A DNA stretch of 64,000 nt from Actinomadura syzygii (GTDB lineage: Bacteria > Actinomycetota > Actinomycetes > Streptosporangiales > Streptosporangiaceae). Each line of letters opens with the position of its first letter. The first letter of the stretch is position 1. Location of the stretch: assembly GCF_008085905.1 (NCBI RefSeq), contig NZ_VSFF01000013.1, positions 124,001-188,000 of the forward strand. Reading direction: 5' to 3'. Made by a program: the position numbers and the translations under genes. Shown piece after piece: positions 17,637 to 26,122 of the stretch. Under the pieces are notes generated by a model that was not told the origin of the DNA, made no database searches, and worked only from the letters and a program-made list of their open reading frames with translations.

Positions 17637-18524
17637 TCAGTACGTGGTGAGGATGGAGGCCAGGCGCCGGGGCGTGTGTTCGGGCGGGGACGCTTCGGTC
17701 ACCAGTCTGTTGAACACGTGCCAGTGCCGTTCGACCTCGGCGGGCCGCACCGGGTAGCGGGCGCCGCCGGTCCGCTCCAGGTAGACCAGGTCGGCCAGGC
17801 CCTGCTGCGGGAACCGGACGAGCGTGAGGGGGCCGTCGCCCGCGACGGCCGTGCAGGTCGCGTCTGGGACGAGCTGGACGGTCACGTTCGGCCGCCTGCA
17901 CAGCTCGATGATGCGCTGGATCTGCGCCCGCATCGTGGCCGGGCCGCCGACCGGGCGCCACAGCGCCTTCTCGCCCAGCACGATCCACAGGTTGAGCGGG
18001 CGCGGGCGGCGCCGCAGCACGCGCTGCCGCCGCGTCCGGAACTCGACGCGGCGTTCGACGTCCGGGCCGGAGCCGCCGGCGACGAACAGGGCGCGGGCGT
18101 AGTCCTCGGTCTGGAGCAGGCCGGGGACGTACCGGGTCTCGAACGTCCTGACCAGCTTGGCCGCCTGCTCGGCGGTCAGGTACGGCCGCACCCACGACGG
18201 GACGAGGTCGGCGTCGTCCGCCCACCAGGGGCGCGCGTTGGTCTGCTCGGCGAGGGCGAGCAGCGTGGTGCGCTCGTCGCCGTCGGCGCCGTAGACGGTG
18301 AGGAGGGCGGCCACGTCGCGCGGCTTGCAGCCGGACCGGCCGAGCTCCAGCCGTCCGACCTTGGAGTCGGACGCGCTGATCGCCCGCGCGGCGCGGGCCC
18401 GGCTCAGCCCGGCCGCCTCGCGCAGCTCGCGCAGCCGGCGGGCCAGCAGCATCCGCGGGACGAGCGGATCACCGCCCTGGGCGCCGGTGTACCGTCTCCT
18501 GCCGGTGATCGCGACGGAGGCCAA
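17637..18524 (-). CDS. WhiJ-type XRE regulator with DUF5753 domain
   Basis: A 295-residue regulator. TTG at 18524 is chosen because GGGAGGAG lies six bases upstream. A helix-turn-helix of the Cro/C1 type occupies about residues 28-80 (RRLRELREAAGLSRARAARAISASDSKVGRLE pattern), followed by the DUF5753 domain, recognisable by ETRYVPGLLQTEDYARAL, RRQRVLRRR, and a C-terminal YLERTGG...HWHVFNRL block. In Streptomyces such WhiJ-like proteins influence sporulation, usually with a small DUF397 partner gene. No DUF397 gene is present here; the next gene upstream is a DUF574 methyltransferase. DNA target and ligand are unknown. Confidence 0.85.
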   Translation of the reverse strand: MASVAITGRRRYTGAQGGDPLVPRMLLARRLRELREAAGLSRARAARAISASDSKVGRLELGRSGCKPRDVAALLTVYGADGDERTTLLALAEQTNARPWWADDADLVPSWVRPYLTAEQAAKLVRTFETRYVPGLLQTEDYARALFVAGGSGPDVERRVEFRTRRQRVLRRRPRPLNLWIVLGEKALWRPVGGPATMRAQIQRIIELCRRPNVTVQLVPDATCTAVAGDGPLTLVRFPQQGLADLVYLERTGGARYPVRPAEVERHWHVFNRLVTEASPPEHTPRRLASILTTY

Positions 18525-18663
18525 CGGGGACTCCTCCCGGGAGATCAACGTGCGACGACCGCCTCACTATAACCTTCACGCACCGCGTCGAAGACGGGAC
18601 GTTGAGCTACCTTTCAGTATGGCGGGGCGGTCCGAGGTCGCCGTGCGTCAGGGTTTACGGGCG

Positions 18664-19464
18664 TCAGGGTTTGCGGGCCACCGCGCAGAGCGTCGGCAGC
18701 GGGGCGGCCTCGACGTCCACCTCGGGACGCCACGCGCCGCTCGTCACGAGTCCCGGCTCCTCGATCTCCAGACCGTCGAAGTAGTGGCGGATGAAGTCGG
18801 GGCTGCGCAGCCGGAACGGGATGGCGCCGGTCTCGTCGTAGGCGCGCTGGGCCGCGTTGAAGTCCTCGTTCTGGTCGGTCGAGTCGTGCAGGATCAGGTA
18901 GCTGCCGGACGCCAGCGGCTCCATCAGCCCCTTGACGACGCCGTACGCCTCGCCGGGCTCGACGATGTGCCCGAGCACGCCGATGATCAGCAGCCCGACC
19001 GGCTGGGTCAGGTCGAGCAGGTCGGCCGCGTGGTCCATGATCGTCTTCGGGTCGTGCAGGTCGCAGTCGATGTAGGCGGTGCGCCCCTCGGCCATCAGGG
19101 CGCGGGCGTGCGCGAGGACGAGCGGGTCGTTGTCGACGTAGACGACCTTCGCGTCGGAGGCGGCGCGCTGGGCCATCTCGTGGGTGTTGTCGAGCGTGGG
19201 CAGGCCGGTCCCGCAGTCCATGAACTGGCGGATGCCGCGCTCGGCGGCGAGGAACCGGATGGCGCGATCCATGAAGTAGCGCCCGGCGCGGGCGATGTCG
19301 ACGATGCCGGGATACAGCCCGACGTACTGGTCGCCGGCGGTCCGGTCGACCTCGTAGTTGTCGGTCCCGCCGAGCCAGTAGTTCCAGATCCGGGCCGACT
19401 GGGGAACGTCAGTGTTGATCTTCGCGTCCGGACCCTGTCGCGGGCCGGGGCTCGCATCCGTCAT
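18664..19464 (-). CDS. SAM-dependent methyltransferase, Methyltransf_19 (DUF574) family
   Basis: A 266-residue paralogue of the protein at 6905-7747. The family start QSARIWNYWLGGTDNYEVDR, the SAM-binding FMDCGTGLPTLDNTHEMAQ, the strand-two VVYVDNDPLVLAHARALM and the C-terminal AVARKP are all present. The ATG at 19464 is preceded by AAAGGAGCG. It lies upstream of and in the same direction as the WhiJ-type regulator (140-base gap), an association common in actinomycetes. Methyl acceptor unknown. Just downstream of its stop, a 16-bp sequence duplicates the gene's last codons and stop (TCAGGGTTT appears twice near 18648 and 18664). Confidence 0.88.
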   Translation of the reverse strand: MTDASPGPRQGPDAKINTDVPQSARIWNYWLGGTDNYEVDRTAGDQYVGLYPGIVDIARAGRYFMDRAIRFLAAERGIRQFMDCGTGLPTLDNTHEMAQRAASDAKVVYVDNDPLVLAHARALMAEGRTAYIDCDLHDPKTIMDHAADLLDLTQPVGLLIIGVLGHIVEPGEAYGVVKGLMEPLASGSYLILHDSTDQNEDFNAAQRAYDETGAIPFRLRSPDFIRHYFDGLEIEEPGLVTSGAWRPEVDVEAAPLPTLCAVARKP

Positions 19465-19929
19465 CGGTCTGACGCTCCTTTCGGCGGGACGGGTTCGCGG
19501 TGCGCGGGCGCCGCCGTTCGGGACCGCCGCCCGACGCCCACAAACCTAGACCCGTCCCTCGGCAGCAGGTCAGGAACATCGAATTTGGACCTGTCCACAT
19601 TCGCATTCGGGACATTTAGCAATACTCTGCGTGCCCGTCCCGGCGAATCCCCAGTGACCCTCGTGACCAGCGAGACTCGGGGGGCGCCGCACTCTCTTTG
19701 ATCTTTGGACGGCCGGAATCGGCCGTGCTGTCGACACGTCCGTCCGTTCACCGACGACAGGCCGGATGAACTTCGCATTTCGCCAGGTCGACACCACGAT
19801 CATCCTGGACAAAACCATCCAAATCAGAGAAACCAGAATTAGCCGAGTGAACACCCTGCGGTAATCACAAAAAGGGCACCGCCGACCCGACCTTCCCCGC
19901 CGCGCGGATAACCGAATCGTCCGCCGCCG
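19465..19929. other. 465-base intergenic region, no gene
   Basis: Between the DUF574 start and the PucR stop. It is noticeably poorer in G+C than neighbouring genes. It holds a dyad ACGGCCG/CGGCCGT with a 4-nt loop (19709-19726). The methyltransferase promoter should be here. No frame looks coding on either strand. Confidence 0.5.
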
Positions 19930-20991
19930 TCAGGACGGTGAAACGCCGCGCCGGGTCACCGACCAGATCGCGATGGCGAGGGCCACCCGGTCCTCGAACT
20001 GGAGCGGGTTGCGGCCGGTGAGCGCCTCGATCCGGGACAGCCGGTGGCGCAGCGTGTTCGGGTGCAGGTAGAGGGCGCGGGACGTGGCGCCGACCGCGCC
20101 GCCCTTGTCGAGGAACGTGCGGAGCGTCTCGACCAGGCGGGTCCCGTGCGCGTCGTCGTAGTCGGCGAGCGGGCGCGCGATCTGGTCGATGAACGGGGCG
20201 AGCTGGTCCTGGTCGAGGCGGCCGAGCAGGGCCTGGAAGGTGGCGAGGTCGGCGGCGTGGACGACGCCGCCGGTGCGGCGCGCGGCGTCCAGCGCGGCGA
20301 GGCTCTCGGTCAGCGACAGCGGGAGGTGGTCGAGCGGGCCGGGGCTGCCGATGCCCGCGGGCTCCGGCCAGACGCCGTCCCCGTCGGTGATCACGATGGC
20401 GGTGTCGCCGTCCACGCCGAGGACGCCGGGCAGATCCTCCTCGGGCGGCGGGATCGCGATCGCGCGGAGCGTCGCCGGGTCGAGGCCCGCGTCGTCGATC
20501 CGGGGCCGGAGCACCTCGGCGGACGCGAGCCCCTCCCCCACCATGCGGAGGAGGCGTCCGGTCTCCTCGCGCTCGTGCCGCTCGTCCCGTCCGGCGGCGA
20601 GCCGTTCGGCGAACCACTCGGTGAAGCTCAGGAACGGGACCTCCGGCGGCACTTCCAGGAGCGGCAGGCCGAGCCGGTCGCAGACCTCGCGCAGGTCCGC
20701 GGGCGCGGCGTCGGTGACGTCGCCGATCCCGTAGCCGATCGCGGCGCCGCGGCTCGTCTTGACGGACCCGGCGAACGACGCGCAGGCGGCCGCGTCCCGC
20801 AGCGCCGCGCCGACCGTCAGGACGATCTCGTTCCCGCGCAGGTAGGGCCCGGGGTCGAGCAGCTCGGTCGAGTGCGCCCAGCGGATCGACCGGTCCAGGC
20901 CGTCCGCCCCGGCGACCAGCCGCAGCCGGAACCGCGGCATCTCCAAGAGCTGTCGGACCGTGAGGCGCAGCACCGCCGGATCGCTGGTCAC
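19930..20991 (-). CDS. PucR/CdaR-family transcriptional regulator
   Basis: A 353-residue regulator beginning at GTG 20991. The N-terminal PucR ligand domain runs ~10-125 (RLTVRQLLEMPRFRLRLVAG...IRWAHSTELLDPGPYLRGNEIVLTVG, a family signature). A central GGDEF-like region follows, and the C-terminal PucR HTH is ~290-350 (LVETLRTFLDKGGAVGATSRALYLHPNTLRHRLSRIE region). PucR-type regulators activate catabolic genes, classically purine or amine degradation, in response to a pathway compound. It is divergent from the SDR-ureohydrolase-deacetylase-permease operon and is its likely regulator. Confidence 0.9.
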   Translation of the reverse strand: MTSDPAVLRLTVRQLLEMPRFRLRLVAGADGLDRSIRWAHSTELLDPGPYLRGNEIVLTVGAALRDAAACASFAGSVKTSRGAAIGYGIGDVTDAAPADLREVCDRLGLPLLEVPPEVPFLSFTEWFAERLAAGRDERHEREETGRLLRMVGEGLASAEVLRPRIDDAGLDPATLRAIAIPPPEEDLPGVLGVDGDTAIVITDGDGVWPEPAGIGSPGPLDHLPLSLTESLAALDAARRTGGVVHAADLATFQALLGRLDQDQLAPFIDQIARPLADYDDAHGTRLVETLRTFLDKGGAVGATSRALYLHPNTLRHRLSRIEALTGRNPLQFEDRVALAIAIWSVTRRGVSPS

Positions 20992-21202
20992 GGCCTCAGC
21001 CTCTCACTCCGGGACGCGCGTGGACGGTGGCGCGTCGCCGTCTTTTGGGCAAGGAAACGAGTTTTGGAGAAGAGCACGACCTTTCGGGTGCCCCGCGGTG
21101 CGTTCGGCCAAGAAATCGCTGTCTCCCTTGTCACCCACTGTTATGGCGGGTTTGCCTGGGAGTTCCGCCCCACCAGGGGATACCGAGCGGATCGGAGGCC
21201 CG

Positions 21203-21934
21203 ATGCCGGAACGACCGGAGCGTCCCGAAAGCCTTGCCGGACAAGGCCGGGTCGCGCTCGTCACGGGGGCGGCGAGCGGGATCGGCGCCGCGATGGTGCG
21301 CGAGCTGTCCGGGCGCGGCTGGACGACCGCCGGGCTCGACCTCAGCCCCGCGCCGGACGCCGACCACTCGGTGGGCGTGGACGTGTCCGACCCCGCGCAG
21401 GTGGGCGCCGCGGTCCGGCGGATCGAGCGGGAGCTCGGCCCGGTCGGGGCGGCGCTGTGCGCGGCCGGGCACTACGCGATCGTCCCGGTGTCGGACATCG
21501 CGTGGCCGGAGTGGCGGCGCATGCTCCGCGTCCATCTCGGCGGCCTGGTGAACGTGTGCCGGGCCGTGACGCCGGGCATGGTGGAGCGGGGCGAGGGCGC
21601 GGTCGTCGCGGTCGCGTCCGAGCTGGCGATCGGCGGCGGCGACGCCGAGGCGCACTACGCCGCGGCCAAGGGCGCGGTGATCGGGTTCGTCCGGTCGCTG
21701 GCGGTGGAGCTCGGACCGTCCGGGGTGCGGGTGAACGCGGTGGCGCCCGGCCCGACCGACACGCCGCTGCTGCCGCCCGAGTCGCCCTGGCGCAAGGCGT
21801 CCTACCTGCAGACCCTCCCGGCGGGACGGCTGACGTCCGCCGAAGAGGTCGCGCTCGCCGCCGCCTACCTCGTCGAGGACGGGACGTTCTGCGCGGGCGA
21901 GGTCCTGTCCCCCAACGCCGGGGCGGTGATCTAG
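21203..21934 (+). CDS. SDR-family oxidoreductase (first of pair)
   Basis: A 243-residue short-chain dehydrogenase. The ATG at 21203 has GGAGG upstream; longer frames overlap the PucR promoter. NAD(P)-binding TGAASGIGAAM is at residues 20-30 and the catalytic YAAAK near 150 (AHYAAAKGAVIGFVRSLAVE), with the catalytic serine in VAVASELA. The usual NAG motif reads CAAGH. C-terminal PGPTDTPLLPP fits classical SDRs. First gene of the operon facing pucR and abutted by a second SDR, so a two-step alcohol/aldehyde oxidation or an obligate pair is possible. Substrate unknown. Confidence 0.88.
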   Translation: MPERPERPESLAGQGRVALVTGAASGIGAAMVRELSGRGWTTAGLDLSPAPDADHSVGVDVSDPAQVGAAVRRIERELGPVGAALCAAGHYAIVPVSDIAWPEWRRMLRVHLGGLVNVCRAVTPGMVERGEGAVVAVASELAIGGGDAEAHYAAAKGAVIGFVRSLAVELGPSGVRVNAVAPGPTDTPLLPPESPWRKASYLQTLPAGRLTSAEEVALAAAYLVEDGTFCAGEVLSPNAGAVI

Positions 21935-22681
21935 ATGGCGGTGGCGCTGATCACGGGCGCCGGCGGCGGTCTCGGCGCGGCGGTCGCGCGGCGGCTCGCC
22001 GCCGACGGCCACCTCGTGGCGCTGAACGACCATCCCGACCGGAGCGTCGCGGCCCTCGCCGCCGAACTGGACGGCGTGGCCGCGCCCGCCGACGTCGCCG
22101 ACCCCGAGGCCGTCGAGGCGATGGTCGCGGACGTCGAGCAGCGGACCGGCGAGCACGTCGGCGTCCTCGTCGCGGCCGCCGCCCACATGACGATGGCCCC
22201 GTTCGCCGCGCACGACCCGGACGACTGGTGGCGGATCGTCGACGTCAACCTCGGCGGGACGTTCGCCTGCGCGCAGGCCGTCCTGCCCGGGATGGTCGAG
22301 CGCGGCGGCGGCCGGATGGTGCTCGTCTCGTCCGAGTGGGGGCTGATCGGCTGGCCGGACGCGACGGCGTACTCCGCGTCCAAGGCCGGGATGATCGCGC
22401 TCACCAAGTCGCTCGGCCGGGAACTCGGCCCGCTCGGCATCGCGGTCAACGCGGTCGCGCCGAGCGTGATCGACACCCCGCAGCTCGAAGTGGACGCGAC
22501 GGCCGCCGGGGTGAGCGTGGACGAGATCCGCGAGCGGTACGCGGCCCGCGTCCCGCTCGGCCGGATCGCCGCACCGGAGGAGGTAGCGGCGGCGATCGCA
22601 CTGCTCGCCGACGACCGGCTCCCGACCCTCGTCGGCCAGATTCTGCACGTCAACGGCGGCACCACCCGATCCCGCGCCTAA
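21935..22681 (+). CDS. SDR-family oxidoreductase (second of pair)
   Basis: A 248-residue classical SDR that starts on the base after the stop of the first SDR (TAGATG). It has the cofactor loop TGAGGGLGAAV (residues 7-17), catalytic Ser in VLVSSEWGL and YSASKAGMIALTKSLGRELG with Tyr and Lys near 150-154, then NAVAPSVIDTPQL and a C-terminal HVNGGTT. It is related to, but clearly diverged from, its neighbour. The cofactor and substrate cannot be set; it likely acts in the same pathway as the ureohydrolase and deacetylase-like enzymes downstream. Confidence 0.9.
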   Translation: MAVALITGAGGGLGAAVARRLAADGHLVALNDHPDRSVAALAAELDGVAAPADVADPEAVEAMVADVEQRTGEHVGVLVAAAAHMTMAPFAAHDPDDWWRIVDVNLGGTFACAQAVLPGMVERGGGRMVLVSSEWGLIGWPDATAYSASKAGMIALTKSLGRELGPLGIAVNAVAPSVIDTPQLEVDATAAGVSVDEIRERYAARVPLGRIAAPEEVAAAIALLADDRLPTLVGQILHVNGGTTRSRA

Positions 22682-22759
22682 CCTGCGACTAACCCCTCAC
22701 GCACAGCGACCCCTATTTGGCAACCCCGCGAACTTCAGCAATCACGCGAAAGGACATCG

Positions 22760-23701
22760 ATGGAGCCGGTCGGACAGGTCAACGCACTGGAGGTCCCGAG
22801 GTTCGCGGGCCCGTCGACGTTCGCGCGGCTTCCGGCCCGCGGCGACGTCTCCGGCTACGACGTCGCGATCGTGGGCGTGCCGTTCGACGGCGGGGTCTCG
22901 TACCGTCCGGGCGCGCGGTTCGGCCCGGCGGCGGTGCGGCAGGGGTCGCGGCTGCTCAAGCCCTACAACCCGGCGCTGGACGTGCTTCCGTTCGCGTCCA
23001 TGCAGGTCGTGGACGCCGGGGACATCTCCTGCAACCCGTTCGACATCGGCGCGGCGATCACCCAGGTGGAGTCGGGCCTGCGCGACCTCACCGGGGACGG
23101 GGCCCGCGCCGTCGCGATCGGCGGCGACCACACGATCGCGCTCCCCGCGCTGCGGGCCGCGCACGCGCTGCACGGGCCCGTCGCGCTCGTCCACTTCGAC
23201 GCGCACCTCGACACCTGGGACACCTACTTCGGCGAGCCGTACACGCACGGCACCCCGTTCCGGCGCGCCGCCGAGGAGGGGCTGCTGATGCGGGACGCGA
23301 GCGTCCACGCGGGCATCCGCGGACCCCTCTACGACCCGCAGGACCTGGTGGACGACGCCCGGTTCGGGTTCACGATCGTCCACTGCGCGGAGGTGGAGGG
23401 CCTCGGGACGGCGGGCGTCGCCGAGCGGATCAGGGCCCGCGTCCAGGACGCGCCGGTGTACCTGTCGATCGACATCGACGTCCTCGACCCCGCGTACGCG
23501 CCGGGCACCGGGACGCCCGACAGCGGCGGCCTGACCAGCCGGGAGCTGCTGTCGATCCTGCGCGGGCTCGCGGGCCTGCGCATCGTCGGCGCGGACGTCG
23601 TGGAGGTCGCGCCCGCCTACGACCACGCCGAGATCACGTCCATCGCGGCGGCCACGGTCGTCTACGAGATCCTCGGCCTGCTGGCGAAGGACCGACCATG
23701 A
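22760..23701 (+). CDS. ureohydrolase (agmatinase/guanidinobutyrase family)
   Basis: A 313-residue binuclear manganese hydrolase of the arginase/agmatinase superfamily, which releases urea from guanidino compounds. All metal ligand motifs are intact: IGGDHTIALP (~120-130), HFDAHLDTWD (~145-155) and SIDIDVLDPAYAPGTGTPDSGG (~235-255). The N-terminal FDGGVSYRPGARFGPAAVRQGS block is of the agmatinase branch rather than arginase. Agmatine, guanidinobutyrate or another guanidino acid are all possible. ATG 22760 has AAAGGA upstream. Its stop overlaps the next start (ATGA). Confidence 0.9.
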   Translation: MEPVGQVNALEVPRFAGPSTFARLPARGDVSGYDVAIVGVPFDGGVSYRPGARFGPAAVRQGSRLLKPYNPALDVLPFASMQVVDAGDISCNPFDIGAAITQVESGLRDLTGDGARAVAIGGDHTIALPALRAAHALHGPVALVHFDAHLDTWDTYFGEPYTHGTPFRRAAEEGLLMRDASVHAGIRGPLYDPQDLVDDARFGFTIVHCAEVEGLGTAGVAERIRARVQDAPVYLSIDIDVLDPAYAPGTGTPDSGGLTSRELLSILRGLAGLRIVGADVVEVAPAYDHAEITSIAAATVVYEILGLLAKDRP

Positions 23702-24624
23702 CGCCCGCCGGGATGCGCCCCGCCGACCCCGTCCGCTGGCCGGGGGCCGCGACGTCGGCGGCGTCGTTCACGTTCGACGTGGACGCGGAGTCGGCCGTGC
23801 TGAGCGCCGACCCGGGCACCGCCCTGCGGCCGAGCGTGCTGAGCCACCAGGCGTACGGGCCGCTGACCGGACTGCCCCGGCTGCTGCGGGTCCTGGCGCG
23901 GCACGGGGTGCGGGCGACGTTCTTCGTCCCGGGCTTCACCGCGCACCGGCATCCGGACGCCGTCCGCGCGATCGCCGACGGCGGCCACGAGATCGCCCAC
24001 CACGGCTACCTGCACGAGACCCTCATCGGGCCGTCCGGTCCCGTCGACGAGCGGACGGAGGCCGACATCCTCGACCGGGGCCTCGACGCCCTCGCGGAGG
24101 TCGCGGGCGTCCGCCCGGACGGCTACCGCGCGCCGATGTGGGAGCTGACCCACGCCTCGCCGCGCCTGCTCGCCGAACGCGGGTTCCTGTACGACACGAG
24201 CCTCATGGACGCCGACGTCCCCTACGAGCTGGACGCGGGCGGCGGCGCGTCCCTTGTCGAGATCCCCGTCCACTGGGGGCTGGACGACTGGGAGCAGTAC
24301 TGCTTCATCCCCGGCGTCTCCGGCACCGGCCTGATCGAGAGCCCGGCGAAGGCCGCCGGGATGTGGCGGGACGAGTTCGAGGCGCTGCGCGCCGAGGGCG
24401 GCTGCTTCGTCCTGACCGCGCATCCGTTCCTGTCGGGGCGTCCCGGCCGCGCCGCCGCGCTGGAGGGACTCATCGAGCACGTCGCGTCCTGCCCGGACGT
24501 GTGGCTCGCCCCGCTCGGCGACATCGCCCGGCACGTCCGCTCCCTCAACCTGTCCCCGCGCCGCCTCCCGCCGCCGCCCCCGTCCGGCCACCCCTCGGAC
24601 GACGACCGCAAGGGTTCGCGATGA
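23698..24624 (+). CDS. polysaccharide deacetylase-fold (NodB/CE4-like) hydrolase
   Basis: A 308-residue cytosolic protein with the NodB fold. Visible: SFTFDVDAESA near residue 20 (metal and catalytic Asp), the SHQAYGPLTGLPRLLRVLARHGVRATFFVPG block, GGHEIAHHGYLHE (~95-108, two His ligands) and YRAPMWELT. It has no signal peptide, and sits between a ureohydrolase and a permease, so it is more likely to act on a small amide or acyl-amine, as intracellular relatives such as PuuE allantoinase do, than on a polysaccharide. Start and stop both overlap neighbours by ATGA. The Pro-rich C-terminal tail has no known role. Confidence 0.82.
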   Translation: MTPAGMRPADPVRWPGAATSAASFTFDVDAESAVLSADPGTALRPSVLSHQAYGPLTGLPRLLRVLARHGVRATFFVPGFTAHRHPDAVRAIADGGHEIAHHGYLHETLIGPSGPVDERTEADILDRGLDALAEVAGVRPDGYRAPMWELTHASPRLLAERGFLYDTSLMDADVPYELDAGGGASLVEIPVHWGLDDWEQYCFIPGVSGTGLIESPAKAAGMWRDEFEALRAEGGCFVLTAHPFLSGRPGRAAALEGLIEHVASCPDVWLAPLGDIARHVRSLNLSPRRLPPPPPSGHPSDDDRKGSR

Positions 24625-26081
24625 CCACGTCCAGTAACGAGAAGGCGGGCGGCGTGCCGCCCGCCGCCGAGCACCCGCACACCCTCCGCAAGGGCTTCGA
24701 CCTGCGGTCGGCGACCGCGCTCGCGTTCGCCGACGTGTCCCCGATCGTCGCGCTGTACGCGATCTTCACGCTGGGGCTGCTCGCGGCCGGGCCCGCGTTC
24801 TGGTGGGCGTTCCCGATCGTCCTCGGCGGGCAGCTGCTGGTCGCCTGCGTGTTCGGCGAGCTGGCGTCCCGCTGGCCGTACGAGGGCAGCGTCTACCAGT
24901 GGGCCCGGCACGTGCGCGGCCCCGGCGCCGGCTGGTTCGCGGCCTGGGCGTACATGTGGGGGCTGACGATCGCGCTGTCCACGCTGTCGTACGGCGCGGC
25001 GGGCTTCCTGCTCCAGGCCGCCGGGGTGGACGCGCCCGGCAAGGCGGCGACGATGGGAACGGCCCTCGCGATCCTCGCGCTCGGCAGCCTCGCCAACATC
25101 GTCGGCCGCCGGACGCTGAAGATCCTCGTCGTGGCGAGCCTGGTCTGCGAGGTGCTCGCGTCCGTGGGGCTCGGCACCGTCCTGCTGCTGTTCTACCGGG
25201 AGCACTCGTTCGGCTTCCTGCTGGACGGCGCGGGCACCGCCGGGGGCGGCGGCTGGCTCGCGGGCCCGATGCTCGCGGCCGCCGCGTTCGTCGGCTGGTC
25301 GTTCGTCGGGTTCGAGTCGGCGGGCGCGATCGCCGAGGAGGTGGAGCACCCCGAGCGGGAGGTGCCGAAGGCGCTGATCTTCGCGCTGCTGGCGGTCGGG
25401 ATCATCGTCATGTACTCGGCGGCCGGGCTGATCCTCGCGATCCCGGACCTGCCGAAGGTGATGGACGGCGGCGTCGCCGACCCCGTCAGCGACACGCTCG
25501 TGTACCACTTCGGGTCGTCGATCGGACGTCCGCTGCTCGTCATGTTCGTGATCGGGTTCCTGGCCAGCTTCCTCGCCGTCCAGGCCGCCGTGTCCCGGGT
25601 GATCTGGGCGTCGGCGCGCGACAAGGCGCTGCCCGGCTCCGGCGTTCTCGGAAGGCTCGCCGGGCCGGAGCGGCTGCCCGTCCCCGCGATCCTGCTGACG
25701 GCGGTGGGCGCGGCCGTGTTCGTGCTCCTGTCCGGGTCGAAGCTGTACTCGGTGCTGGTCAACTTCACGACGGTCGGGTTCTACGTCGCGTTCGGGCTGC
25801 CGGTGTGGGGCGCGGCGCTCCAGCACCTGCGCGGCCGCTGGCGTCCCGGCTCGTTCAGCCTCGGCCGGTTCAGCGCACCGGTGACGTACGTGGCGGCGGT
25901 GTGGCTGGCCCTCCAGACGGTCAACATCGTGTGGCCGCGTGACACCGGCGACGCCTGGTACATCGAGTGGAGCATGGTGATCACCCTCACCGTCGTGGGC
26001 GCCGCGGGCGCCGCCCTCTACCTCGGCTGGTCGCGCCACCGCATCACCCCCGCCTTCGGGGAAACCGTCCGGGACTCATAA
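24621..26081 (+). CDS. APC-family amino acid/amine permease
   Basis: A 486-residue integral membrane transporter with about twelve hydrophobic spans. The first spans carry the family motif region FADVSPIVALYAIFTLGLLAAGP, and the middle has FVGFESAGAIAEEVEHPEREVPKAL, the typical APC loop with conserved Glu. The C-terminal half has IWASARDKALPG. It is translationally coupled to the deacetylase-like gene (ATGA). By context it probably brings in the amine, guanidino or N-acylated compound degraded by the operon. Confidence 0.88.
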   Translation: MTTSSNEKAGGVPPAAEHPHTLRKGFDLRSATALAFADVSPIVALYAIFTLGLLAAGPAFWWAFPIVLGGQLLVACVFGELASRWPYEGSVYQWARHVRGPGAGWFAAWAYMWGLTIALSTLSYGAAGFLLQAAGVDAPGKAATMGTALAILALGSLANIVGRRTLKILVVASLVCEVLASVGLGTVLLLFYREHSFGFLLDGAGTAGGGGWLAGPMLAAAAFVGWSFVGFESAGAIAEEVEHPEREVPKALIFALLAVGIIVMYSAAGLILAIPDLPKVMDGGVADPVSDTLVYHFGSSIGRPLLVMFVIGFLASFLAVQAAVSRVIWASARDKALPGSGVLGRLAGPERLPVPAILLTAVGAAVFVLLSGSKLYSVLVNFTTVGFYVAFGLPVWGAALQHLRGRWRPGSFSLGRFSAPVTYVAAVWLALQTVNIVWPRDTGDAWYIEWSMVITLTVVGAAGAALYLGWSRHRITPAFGETVRDS

Positions 26082-26122
26082 CCGGGTGCGTGCCGGGGTG
26101 CGCGGTGGTCAGACTTCGGTTC

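Noticed and set aside
20044..22692. Long plus-strand frame through PucR and SDR genes
   Set aside because: It spans two oppositely oriented real genes and has Arg-rich shadow composition.
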